DNA of 64,000 nucleotides, from NCBI GenBank assembly GCA_963556145.1, contig OY744462.1:2852001-2916000 (forward strand), given 5' to 3'. The notes beneath the pieces were generated by a model that searched no databases, was not told the DNA's origin, and saw only the letters and a list, made by a program, of their open reading frames with translations. This document shows, piece after piece, positions 10,631 to 20,925 of the stretch. Within the stretch, counting starts at the first letter, position 1, and every line of letters starts with the position of its first letter. Position numbers and translations under genes: made by a program. Origin of the DNA: Hygrocybe punicea (lineage: Eukaryota > Basidiomycota > Agaricomycetes > Agaricales > Hygrophoraceae).

Positions 10631-11209
10631 TCAGTTCCCCTTGTTGATAAAAACCGAGGACGAGTGTAAGGGTACGCCGCGCCGTCGTGCTTCGCTTCTA
10701 GGGTACGTCGGAATTGTCGCCGATCTGTTCGAATTTGGATCGCGTATCATGATCGTCTGGTCTTCGTTGCGGTAATTCTTGACAATGCTTTCCGTAAGTA
10801 CGTCGAACGGTCGTCCCAGGAGAATATGGTATGTGGGGTCACAGATGACATGCATCTGAAGGAAAAGCGTGATGTCGCCAATTTTACAAGGAATGTTCTG
10901 CGCGAGACCTAGGGATTGATCAATCGAACCATTCACCGATTGCATATTGAGACGAATTGCCGGGTCGTAGGGAAGGCTAAACTGATGGCAGACGTCTTCC
11001 GACATTGCGACAATCTGAGAACCAGGGTCAATGATGCTACCAACTTGTTCTTGTCCGTCGATGAGTAAGTTAACGGCGCGTAGAGCGTGCGATTCTTTTG
11101 CGACGGTAAGGACTTCAGGAATTTCGCCTGGTGAGAGACTCATGAGGTAGGTCTCATATGGGTTGTGGTTCAGCGGAGGCATTTTCGCAAGTATTCTCGC
11201 ATGACGCAA
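10631..11209 (-). pseudogene. Retrotransposon aspartic protease region
   Basis: The frame contains NLLIDGQEQVGSIIDPGSQI followed about 75 residues later by HILLGRPF, the two hallmarks of a retropepsin-like protease (active-site Asp motif, then the hydrophobic-Gly segment). The active-site triplet is Asp-Pro-Gly where Asp-Ser/Thr-Gly is expected, so activity is doubtful. It overlaps the preceding gag frame by 56 nt in another frame, consistent with a +1 shift or with decay. Its last part carries no recognised motif. Confidence 0.8.
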
Positions 11210-12293
11210 AAGGAAGTGGGTCGTCGGCGAAGATGTTAACTTTTACCAGTGATGCGCCAGGAGGTTGGACTTGCTTGGGCGTAATATCATCGCGAAGTTT
11301 GGAACGACAGTCCGGAGAAATTGAGAAAAATTCCATTGGTGTGAGCGTGACACAGGAAGCCGCCATAGAGCGCGAGTAAACTTCACTAACAATGTTAGAG
11401 TTCTGGATAGGGGCTTGAGTGCGATACGCGGGTTCTTTATCCTTAGATTGTTTTAACGGCGGACCTGCAAAATTACGTTCGTGTGGTGGGCGGTACGCGG
11501 TTTCCGGTGCGGATGCGAAGGGATGGATGGGTGGTTCTGGCATAGGAGCGGTTGTCGCAGGTAAAGGGGCTTGTTTCACGGTTGATTGATCAGGCGCGGG
11601 CTGAGCAGATGGGCGAGGTAAACTGTTGGTAGGCTGGACGAGTTTGCGCTGACGAGGAATCTCTACGCCGTCAAACTTTACCTTTTTAAGCGCGAAAAGT
11701 TCGCGCTCCAGTTCCTCAATGCGCAAATCGTTAGAGCTCATCGCCGACGCCAGGACATTTGCGTGAACAGTGGGGGATACGCTATACATCATTTGACCGA
11801 CATTGTTGGTATTGCTTTGAGTCGCAGCTAATTGACCGGGATTGCAACGATGCCATTCATCGATGCGCTCCTTCATAGAATTGCCGGGTAATTGGCGCGG
11901 GCAGAAAGCGCCAGAGGGTAGAACGATTTTCTTGTCGATATTTTCTCGGATGCGTCCAGCATTGATGTATTCAATCACATGTGGGCAGTTCGGCCTAAAG
12001 TGACCGGGTAGGTTGCAGAAGTGGCAATTGCCATTTGCTGCTGTCTCGGACTGAGTCGTTCTCGTAGGGGGCGCATGAGCAGCAGTATGGGAGGTATTGG
12101 AGCATGGCACAGAGCTTTTAGACACATGCGGATCCATAATTTTATTTACCGCTTGGACCACAGTATCGACGATGAGTGTGACGTCGTCCCGTTTGATCGA
12201 AGAAGACTCGGAAGAGGTCGCGGACGTTGGTTTACCTTCCTTAGGCGCATTCGTGGGACCGGTACCATGAAGAACGAACTGCGCTGCCGCTTG
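11154..12293 (-). pseudogene. Retrotransposon gag, C-terminal part with zinc knuckle
   Basis: Nucleocapsid-type knuckle CHFCNLPGHFRPNCP (C-x2-C-x4-H-x4-C) about 45 residues into the frame counted from 12161. A Gln/Pro-rich segment with a short predicted coiled coil (LRIEELERELFALKKV) follows. Reading upstream past 12161 the frame stays open to the hAT insertion at 12293 (KEGKPTSATSSES region) and joins the gag part at 13445 across it. Confidence 0.88.
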
Positions 12294-13444
12294 TAAGGCA
12301 CGGCACGGGTATACCGCGGGTCAGAATTCCCGACACCGCACCTGTACCCACGGAAACCGTACCCACTCCGATGACGGGTACAACCCGTACCCGTTATCTG
12401 CGGGTACCCGCCGTGTTCCATCCTAACTACCTCGCGAACAACGGGGACGCGTCAATTGACGTGCTCCGTCTGTTTTCGCGAGGTTGGGTTGGGGCCAGGG
12501 ACTTTCCATGGGCGTCCCCGCGTGTTAACTACCTCGCGAACAACGGGAGCACGTCAATTGACGTGCTCCGTCTGTTTTCGCGAGGTTGGGTTGGGGCCAG
12601 GGACTTTCCATGGGCGTCCCCGCGTGTTAACTACCTCGCGAACAACGGGAGCACGTCAATTGACGTGCTCCGTCTGTTTTCGCGAGGTTGGATGGGGCCA
12701 GGCACTTTCCATGGGCGTCCGCACGTCTATTGATGCGGCCAGGGCGTTTTCGCGAGGTGGGACCATTTTCGCGAAGTTGGATGGGGCCGGGGACTTTCCG
12801 TGGGCGTCCGCGCATGCTAACTACCTCGCGAACAACGGGGACGCGTCAATTGACGCGCTCCATCTGTTTTTGCGAGGTTGGATGGGGCTGGGCACTTTCC
12901 ATGGGCGTCCACACGTCAATTGACGCGGCCGGAGCGTGTTCGTGAGGTGGGACCGTTGTTGCTGTGTCCGTCTTCGTCCTCGCCTCGTCCATTCCCCTCG
13001 TTAGCCGACGTCGTTGGGACTGGTTTGGGGGGACGTACCTGGGCCGGTAGGTGGGCGCACCACCCTCCCGGCTTTCCTTTCTATCGTTGTCGTCGCCGTC
13101 GCGACTTTGGTGGTTCGTTTTTGGCGTGCGGGGTTGTCGTGGTTGTCGTTGTCGTTGTCGTTTGTGGGTTTTCTTGTTGTCGTTGTTGTTGTGTTTGCAC
13201 TTGTCACGGTTGTGGTAGCAAATATCACGCGAACTTAGCAAAAGTAAAGAAATTAATGTGAAAATAAAGTAAATAACAAAGAAAAAACCTACCTGGGGCT
13301 TGGGTTGACAGACCCATGAAAACCCGTCACCTGCGGATAACGGGTACGGTTTTGACAAGGTGTGCAAACCGAAACACCGTACCCGAACCCGAATTACCCG
13401 TTTTGGAATAACCGCGGGTAAACCCGTACCCGTGCTGTGCCCTA
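12294..13444. mobile_element. hAT-like non-autonomous element 2
   Basis: It is bounded by the perfect 8-bp duplication GCCGCTTG (12286-12293 and 13445-13452). The termini are TAAGGCACGGCACGGGTA on the left and TAGGGCACAGCACGGGTA on the right read on the minus strand. Subterminal ACCCGTACC motifs occur at both ends. The middle holds about five units (roughly 100 bp) with arms ACCTCGCGAA and TTCGCGAGGT around CGTCAATTGACG (12420-12960). It is inserted in gag; the reading frame is restored if the element and one target copy are ignored. Same kind as element 1, no transposase. Confidence 0.92.
12420..12960. repeat. Tandem array of palindromic units in hAT-like element 2
   Basis: Units of about 103 bp start near 12427, 12530 and 12633, with more diverged copies near 12820 and 12900. 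In the best copies the central 24 bp are a perfect palindrome, half of which is GGAGCACGTCAA. The flanks ACCTCGCGAA/TTCGCGAGGT pair further out, so each unit could fold into a hairpin of about 55-60 nt. Weaker copies occur in element 1 (about 3125-3440). Confidence 0.85.
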
Positions 13445-14220
13445 GCCGCTTGGATTTCATGTAGCGGATAGGGGTCATCGGGAAAGTGATCAGGTAGTTT
13501 TAGCTGTAGTCGCTGCGTGACGCGTGTCCAGAGAGACTTTTGGAACCCGCGAATGTACGCGCGACTTTGCTCAGCTTCGGAGATGCGATTCGTTTTACAG
13601 AGAAATTTCGTGATAGTGAGGAACGCGCGATGATAAGCGCCAAGCTCCATGATGTTTGTGATTCCCGATTGATGTTGTTTCTCGATGAGTTTTTCCATAT
13701 CCGATACAGACCATTTCCTCTCGTCTTCCGAACCAGGATAAAGCTTATACACAGCCTTTGTGAACTCTTCGTAAGTCGATGCCGGTTCGTACTCATCGAG
13801 CGATTCCCAAAGTTCAGCGGTGTCTATGTCGAGATAGCGCAACACATATCTCTTTTTGTCGACAGCGTCGGCTACTATGCATGAACCAAATTGGGCCTCA
13901 AGCTCGTCAAAGTATCGGCGAAGTTCGCGCGGGTGCTCCGGCGAGAAGCTAGGAGCGGTATTATGACCGCGAGCGGGCATTTGCGGTGGAGTCGCCATTG
14001 TTTGAGCTGCGGGTGGTGGTGTGGGTGGACACGATGAGGTAGATGACGAGGGTGTGGAGCTCGGTAGAGTAGGAATAGAAGAATCGAGAGTGGATGTGGA
14101 TGGTAAGTTAGAAAGTGGACCGGAAGAGGGGTCGGAAGGGTGTCGAGATAAAGAACCGCTAGCTGGTGTGGGAGATTGTGGAGTGTATTCGTGCGGAGAA
14201 TCGTGAAAATCTAGAGGCAT
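13445..14220 (-). pseudogene. Retrotransposon gag, N-terminal part
   Basis: ATG at 14218-14220 begins MPLDFHDSPHEYTPQSPTP. A Ser/Pro/Thr-rich leader precedes the capsid-like part (RRYFDELEAQFG, then YVLRYLDIDTAELWESL and LYPGSEDERKWSVSDMEKLI), which resembles the retrotransposon gag domain of Agaricomycete gypsy elements. Coding sequence is cut at 13445 by the hAT insertion (PYPLHEIQAA) and resumes at 12293. Confidence 0.88.
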
Positions 14221-14440
14221 GCGAGGTGAATGAGAACAAAATCGATGTGAGGTATCGTGTTCGGAATTGGAGGAACTTTCGGTGAATTCGTCGAGATCGC
14301 TGTTGAAGTCAGGGATATATCGAGAGGTCGTTGCGCGTTGTTGCGTTTGATGCTGTACTGAGCTGCGAGTACGATATCTGTTGGTAGCTATGGTGCTTGA
14401 ACTAGATGCGTTAGTCGAAGGAGTGGTTTAAATGTTAAGT

Positions 14441-14459
14441 CCCCTCACGGTGGGCTCCA
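14441..14459 (-). promoter_or_regulatory. Candidate primer-binding site
   Basis: Five bases inside the 5' LTR the minus strand reads TGGAGCCCACCGTGAGGGG. A start with TGG close to the LTR is what a tRNA 3'-CCA primer would need. I could not assign a tRNA, and self-priming is an alternative. Confidence 0.5.
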
Positions 14460-14464
14460 GAAAA

Positions 14465-15313
14465 TGATACGGTTTCCACGCCTATGACCCCGGATAAAGA
14501 GATAATAAATGATGAAAAATGTCGCAAAGGTGCGAACGAGACTTGGGGACACTCCCGACAATAACACGATAGTGCGCGATAGTGTGCGATAATATGCACG
14601 ATAAAATAAACAAACGCGAAGAGTCGCAAGACAACGCGATGTCGCAATGCAGTGATAAACAAGGATCGGAAGGCTTAGCTGGGTGTCCTAGATGACAGCG
14701 CAATACGCGGTGATGATGCTACGAGACGGAGGTTCTGTGCTACGACTTAGGTCACGATAGTGGAGAGTACACGATGAGGAGAGACGCAGATTCGAGTGAG
14801 AATGACTAGATCTTTTTAAAACTTAAGACGCAAACTAGTGGAGAGGGGAGAACTGGGTTCTTCTTTTTTTATTTTCTACTACAGGACATATTTTATATTC
14901 TAAAAGGATAGGGGTTTAAGGGTGGTTGAGTGAAATAGAAATGCAGCGAAATATCGCATGAAAGCGACGAAACGGGAATGGAATAGCGAAGGATTTGAAA
15001 TATCAGCGAATATCACATGAAAGTCGGCGAAAAGAAGAAGATAAACCGGATGAATTACATTTCTGGTATCGGGCTCGGTGTCCGAATGTGTAGGACGTGT
15101 TTAACAGTCGTGTGTCAGCGTATTAAGACTGGGTCGCGTGGTTAAGATACAGCGAAGATGTTGCGGTCACGCGTGCGTCGATTGGCGTAAGTCGCGCAAG
15201 TCACGGGCGGCGCGCTGATGTTTCGCATGTACGTGGGACTGCGGAAGAGTCGTACAGAAAGTAGAATTGACCATATGAGAGATTCCGTGCCCAAAGGGAG
15301 AGACTGCATATCA
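14465..15313 (-). repeat. 5' LTR (intact)
   Basis: 849 bp from TGATACGGTTTCC to GACTGCATATCA. It contains repeated gcgcgataatatgc/agtgcgcgat motifs (about 14565-14605) and a T-rich stretch near 14865. It is the undisrupted reference for the split LTR at 2283-4350. Confidence 0.95.
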
Positions 15314-15525
15314 CCGCTGCTATTCACCAGCAGCTCGAATTTCTTGCAGAGTGATCGCAGGATGTCGACATGATATTTGTCAAATGATGCTTGTCCAATG
15401 AAGTGAGTCTTCAGTAGATGAGCTTCGGTGGCCTTCAATGACATGAGTGGTGTGAGAAGCGCATCACTTTCTTCACATCTCATATACTGACTCGTCTTTT
15501 GTCCACCAATACAGTTGCTAGGCAT
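15314..15525 (-). pseudogene. 5' part of the gene interrupted by the LTR retrotransposon
   Basis: ATG at 15523-15525 opens MPSNCIGGQKTSQYMRCEES. The frame reaches the LTR edge with YHVDILRSLCKKFELLVNSS, which looks like the first helix and turn of a SAP-type DNA-binding motif. Beyond the LTR the frame reads into retrotransposon sequence. The other half lies at 1836-2282. Function unknown. No close relative is recognised from the sequence alone. Confidence 0.45.
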
Positions 15526-15683
15526 ATCACACCAAACAATCCAAGCATAGTAACAATGGAGTAGCTTGTTTATTGTATGTGAAACAAAAGCAGCGGCAAC
15601 AGCAATGAATAAGAACCCAATACTAGCTCAAACCCAGCAACCTGCCCATGCTCGTGTATCATGCCTCGCATCGACAGGACATG

Positions 15684-16335
15684 ATTCATCCAATGTCATT
15701 ACCATCCACCGACAGGTAGAACTCGCTTTAGTCCTGAGCGTCAGCTACTTGACCCTGCGCTATGGTCATCTAGGGTTATTTTCAAGTCAGATGGTGGACT
15801 CTTAAGGATCAGAAACGAAGGAGCAAACGATAACACCCCCATCAACGACGTTTTCCTCGATGATACACCGTGCGATGCGACCGACTCCCTGATCTCTAAA
15901 CCCAGTGGCCAGGTGACACACCTGAATCAGGACGGTTACAATCTGGAGGATAAGTTGAGGTGGAAACACAACTTCTATAGCGAAGTCCAGGTTTGACTAA
16001 CTCTTCCTTTTGGACCTTCGACACTCACGCGCAAGCAGAATTACATACATGGACTAGCCTCCACTCATCTCAACCTCAATTCCACATTCCCGAAGCAGGA
16101 TGTTGTGAAGGTGCAGAAGGTCTTTGACGAGGTCAATTCAACTGATATAAACTATCTGGTGTAGCGGCTGATGATCCATTAGGTGAGAAAGAAATACCCC
16201 ATCCTTAATAGATACAACAATGATTGGCCGATTGCCGATCTCCTCTGCATCTACTTGAAAAATGCTTCACACCGGTTGACGAAAACGAAGAAACAGTCGG
16301 CACCTACAAGTGCAGTAAGGTGATCTTTGATCATC
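15684..16335 (+). pseudogene. Unknown coding remnant in three blocks
   Basis: After a TGA near 15681 a frame runs through PERQLLDPALWSSRVIFKSD and NDNTPINDVFLDDTPCDATD to WKHNFYSEVQ (about 15994). A likely intron (gtttgac...gcaagcag) follows, then NYIHGLASTHLNLNSTFPKQ and, after a doubtful 24-nt break, VRKKYPILNRYNNDWPIADL to about 16315. The protein is acidic with charged helices at the end. I do not recognise it. There is no clear start codon, so it is scored as partial. It is divergent from the interrupted gene at 15314-15525. Confidence 0.4.
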
Positions 16336-17397
16336 CCTAGTCTTAGCCTTACCCAGTTTACACAGAACCAGCCAGCGGACCATGATTTGGCAGAATAGTT
16401 ACACAATTCTTTTCATGTAGTTTTTGAAATATAGACTCCTTCCCTCCTTCACAAATGCCGCAGCGCATGTATAAGGTCTATCTGTTATCTACACACAAAT
16501 GTACAGTATTGTTACGCCCTTGAAATGAAGTATGAAAGGTGCAGGGCATGGATGAACAGCACTGACGGTAAGAGGGTGCAGTTGTACTGAGAGGGTCTGA
16601 GGAGGGTCCAGTAGAATGGAAGGGGTTGCGAGAGGGTCCAGAGGTGTACAAGGTGGGGAGGGCGTGGACTGCCATATCAGCCCCGGCAGCAGCGGCCACT
16701 AAGCGGGTCTCTGAGTGACCACCAAGTGGGCCTCTGAGTGGGCCGATCAGTGGGCCGCTGAATATCTGGAAGCCAGATGATATAAAATTCTGGCTGGGTA
16801 TCTGGAAGTCAGAAACCGAAGCAAATAATTTATATTTCCTGATTGATATCTTCCGTCCTAATAGTTAATGTATTTTGTAGACAAATAGGATTAATTTTTA
16901 CAGAATATCAGGTTGGTATCTATGGCTCAGATAGTCTAAACAATTGAGTTGATTTCCACGTTACGGATATCAGTGGGAATATTTTAAGAATTTGACTAGT
17001 TTTCTGTATTGCAAATACTGCTACAAAATAAGGAAAACAATAAGAGCGAGAATAATTACACTTTCGAGAAGCACTATTTTGTCTCTAGAAATTGTTTCCA
17101 GAAATGTTTATTTTCTGTATAATATCCGTATTGGAGATAACAATGAAAATAATTTCAATTTATAAGTCATTATCTAGACATTATTCGAAGCGGAGATATC
17201 TTCCCATGTCTCCTGTGTAAGCATTATGCATTATGCACAGTACATGTATATTACCTGCCTCCCAATGTGGTTCCCTGCCGAAACCCATGCATTATGGCAG
17301 TATTACCATATGCATCAAAAATGTCTATTTGTTTGTGTTTGTGGCTGGTGCCATTACGGGATTTTGGAACTTGACTGGCCAGTAAACCCAGCTCCTG
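16336..17397. other. Intergenic, no gene seen
   Basis: 16480-16760 contains repeated gggtcc/gggcc and ctgagtgggcc motifs, perhaps a decayed repeat. 16780-17220 is AT-rich with several ttctggctgg/atctggaagtcag repeats. It would include the promoter of the ING gene. The duplicated unit begins at 17182 within this stretch. Confidence 0.5.
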
Positions 17398-18947
17398 ATG
17401 GGCCAACGGCGGCAAGGTCAAGGGCTTCGGAACAGCAACGAAGGAGAACCAGACTTACGTCAAGTGCAACAAGGGAGTGAGCAAGATGATGCCCGCCGTC
17501 AGAGAGACCACGAAATATGGGAGGCATTCCGGGAGGAACATCATGAAGGTATGCACTAGCTGTCATTCTTTAAAAAAGCTTTAAATCTCATCTCGTCTAC
17601 ACTTCTGACTTTAGCCATCGAGCAACTTCCGCTTTCGATTCATCGGCAATTCATTCTGCTGCGGGAGCTGGATGAGCACTTTCACCGTTCGCGAATGCAT
17701 CCCTGCTCGTTTCGCCTCCTTTGATTGTAATTATGAGGCAGGTTACGACGCAGATCTCTTACCGACTTTGCGAGAGTATATTTTATTACGTCGGAGTTCG
17801 ACTTTCCGCCATACGGTCGACTCCCCTAGTGGCGAACCTATTATTGGCGGTGATGCGGAAACTAATATACGTTCGACCGCTGCATTGCTAGGCGCGGTGA
17901 CAACACTCTTACCTCTTGTTTCGAATGGTACACCAGCACCGGCACACGGGCTTCTAGAATTCCCATCTCTAGTCAATGCCACCTCCAGCGCATCCGAGAT
18001 GGCAGGCCATGTTACTGATCATGCACCCACAACTGTCACGCCGGGTTCTCGCGGGCGTCCCGGGAGCACCAGAGCATTACTTTCTCACATTGCATGGCTT
18101 TCAGAAGAGATTTTGCGCGCTTCTGAAGAAAAGGTTAATCTCGCGCAAGCATCATGCGATTCTGTAGGCAATATAAAACACCTTTTGCTTTGCAGCACCT
18201 TTACCTGCGTGCCACAGGTTGACCGACATATTCGTATCCTCGATCAAGCCATTCTCGAACAAGAAACTTCGATTGCTCTTGGTATGTGCCCAGACACTCA
18301 CACAGCGCCTATCCTTCTCCCGGACTTAGTCGTCCCGCGGTGGGCCCGTCCGTCACGCGTTACGCGCAGCCCCATGCCCGATTTGTCAGACGAGGCAGGC
18401 CGTGACATTTTCGAATCTGGTGACCAGGGCGAGGCAAGCCGTGACAATGTTTCGGCATTAGGCATCATTTCTGCTGGTAGTCCAATATCTCAACGTGGAA
18501 GACGCAAAAAGGGCAATGGAACATGGCGGAAGGGAACAGAGAAAGAGTCCACACTCAGTTCTGCTCAAGAGAACCTCGAAGGCTCCCGTCGGGGTGTTCG
18601 GTCACTGAGACTCACGATGTCCTCGCAACCTTTTCCCCCTCCAGGTCTGATTGATCCCAAGGAACCCCGTTATTGCTATTGCAATCAGGTATCATTTGGC
18701 GAGGTGTGTTTCCGCCTAACAAGTGCACGCAATCCTCACTTCTTTTATCAGATGATTGCCTGTGACAATAAACGGTGCCAACGCGAATGGGTGAGTCTGA
18801 GAATAATGTGATATCATCTCATTTACGATCAAGAATGGTCGACAGTTTCATCTGGGTTGCGCTGGTTTAAACGAAGCTCCAAAAGAATCTAGAAAATGGT
18901 ATTGTCGAGACTGCAATACGATCAGTACTAGCCACCGACGACGTTGA
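17398..18947 (+). CDS. ING-family PHD-finger protein (copy 1)
   Basis: ATG 17398 opens MGQRRQGQGLRNSNEGEPDL. Exons by eye: 17398-17548, 17615-17686, 17754-18163, 18218-18703, 18752-18790 and 18846-18947. The N-terminal ING domain spans exons 2-4 (IEQLPLSIHRQFILLRELDE, LLPTLREYILLRRSS, SHIAWLSEEILRASEEKVNL). A Ser/Arg-rich linker leads to a C-terminal PHD finger (YCYCNQVSFGE, MIACDNKRCQREWFHLGC, WYCRDC) with the Cys4-His-Cys3 ligands and aromatic residues that read H3K4me3. ING proteins guide histone acetyltransferase or deacetylase complexes (yeast Yng1, Yng2, Pho23); which one cannot be decided here. Two introns (54 and 48 nt) keep the frame open. Confidence 0.9.
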
Positions 18948-19010
18948 TGGGAATAGTGCCATCCGGATTTCAAGGTCAGGTGCAAATGCGAAGAGAAAAA
19001 GGTCGATCGG

Positions 19011-20756
19011 TTATTCCGTTGTTGCCCGCATGTTAAGTTTGTTGGCTAGGGTTTCCATATACACATCTGCCACAATCAGATGACAATCACAAGCATTACA
19101 AGCGTCACAGATATACCTGTCTCATGTCTGAGTTTCCAGTATTCTGCCAATAGTTCATTGAGTTCGATTTCGCTTTTCCTAAGGTGATCAGCAATCTGAT
19201 AAAGTAGTCTTCAGTATGCAATTGCAAAAGAAAGATCATTTCACCTTTGCCTCCACTTCGTCAGCTTCTACTCGAAGTTCTTCGACTTGCTTGTCATTAT
19301 CTCGTCGCTCTACGGCCATTTCATCATACTCTCGTTGAAGGCGATCAATGGTTTTAGAGCTTGCCACACGCTTGTCTTCGGCGTGTCGCTGGGCTCGTTC
19401 AAGCTTCTCGTGCGCATTAGAAAGTTGCTTTCTTACACGCTGGCGTTCTCATGCAAGTCAGCAGGATTGGGATTCGCAAACAACACTTCGCACCTCCTCG
19501 CGCAAATGCAGCTCACTTCGTTCGATCTGTTTATCGTCGAGTTGGTCTTTCAGGTCGGCGAGTGTCTTCTGGGCGTTACAGAGTGAAGTAGCTTCTTTTT
19601 CGATGGATTGCAACTGCTCGACACAACCGCGAATGTCCTGAGAAGAGTCATACTTTCAAGAACAATATCGAGGGCGCTTGTACCGACTTTCTCGATACAC
19701 AACCAGTTGTTAATCTTGGCTTGGAGATCCCGCGCCTTGGTCTCGTGCATCATCACGGTTCGCTTGTCTTCAATGGCGGTGGATCCCATCGTAGCAATGG
19801 TGCGCCTGATTCGTTCTGGTGATTGAACAATACGAGAGCGACTTCGCTGTATGGTGTCTGCTACCATGGTAATCTCATTGTTAAGACTTTCCTGTGAAGG
19901 TATTCAATGGTTGATCGATTCGAAATCACTGGTCGGAGGGACCTACCTTGCGTTTCAGGAGGCTACTCTTTTCAGTTTTAAGCGTTTCTACTGCGTGCAC
20001 AACCGAAACTTGTACATCTTTGGTTTTGAACATTTGGGCGGTAAGTTTGCTGTTTTCAGCGCGTAGTTCTTCACATCGAGGTTCATCTTTGGCTCTCCTG
20101 GCCCTGGGAAGAAGTCGTTTGGAATCGATAACATCCGAATACGGTACCGTCGCTCACTGCAATCCTCGAATCTTTCCCTGGATTTCTTGCCATGCCTGGG
20201 ACATTTGCTCATGTTCAGTGATCATAGTCGCCGATTTGTCTCGAAGATTATTGACAAATGCATCACAGCATTGTTCAGTAAATTTTATGAAATTGATAAA
20301 AGCAGAGAGAAGGTCAATAGTGCGTTCTCGCTCGGGATGAGATATGTCGCTGGCGCAGAAGTCGTCAATTTTGGCCGCCTTGGCGAAACGTGTGCTAATA
20401 TGCAAGGATATCAGGTCAACATTGCGAAGCACGGAAATGTCATTACATATGGTACAGGATGATATTGTGGGCCAGCGCTGATGAATACAAGTCCTGACCG
20501 GCTGTCAGTGCTCTCCTTGAAGGATCGTATTAAAACCCACAAGATTTGGATCCTCGAGAGAGACCAGTGCAGCTTGCACGGGCTCATTAAGAGATTCGTG
20601 GGTAATGCCAGAGACTTGTTGAAGACAGGCGCAATATACGGTCTGAACAAAGTCTGGCGAAGGTCTAAGAAGTTGTTCATGGCTAACTGGCATATTCCAG
20701 CCCGCAAGCGAATTCGCAATCTCCTGGAGAGTCATTTTCGGGAAAATACCTTTCAT
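19011..20756 (-). CDS. NUF2: Kinetochore protein Nuf2 (copy 1)
   Basis: ATG 20756 (MKGIFPKMTLQEIANSLAGW) was chosen because the frame further upstream has no ATG. Exon 1 is 20541-20756, exon 2 20447-20493, exon 3 20158-20394, with about five more to TAA at 19011-19013, roughly 444 aa. The N-terminus is the Nuf2 calponin-homology fold (LLRPSPDFVQTVYCACLQQV, ALAHNIILYH, DISHPERERTIDLLSAFINF), which binds microtubules with Ndc80. The rest is a long coiled coil to the C-terminal ETLANKLNMRATTE. It should be part of the Ndc80 complex at kinetochores. It converges on the ING gene (63 bp apart) and is divergent from RecQ (169 bp). Confidence 0.92.
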
Positions 20757-20925
20757 GTCGGATGATTGAAGGACAAACGCGCCCACCACGTGATCACGCC
20801 ACAAACGCGAACGGCGAAAATCCAATGAGCTAGTTCACCAACGTTAGCCAGATCACATCCAGCTTCAGGTTTCTTTCATCCGCTGCTCGCTGAAATTAAT
20901 AATCGTCGTATGGCCAACTTGCATC

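Larger units (their letters stand above)
2283..15313 (-). mobile_element. Ty3/gypsy-type LTR retrotransposon with two nested hAT insertions
   Basis: The two 849-bp LTRs both run from TGATA to TATCA. Reading the minus strand, the order is 5' LTR (14465-15313), candidate primer-binding site, gag with a CCHC knuckle, protease, reverse transcriptase, RNase H, integrase, an oppositely oriented cargo region, polypurine tract, 3' LTR (2283-4350). RT before integrase is the Ty3/gypsy order. It is inactive: an in-frame stop after RT (9078-9080), a frame change between RNase H and integrase (about 8400-8500), and hAT insertions in gag and the 3' LTR. Without those insertions it would be about 10.65 kb. 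No clean 5-bp target duplication is visible. Confidence 0.93.

Noticed and set aside
16508..16780. TGTTACGCCC start followed by repeats, resembling an LTR
   Set aside because: I found no matching CGTAACA end, no partner and no target duplication.
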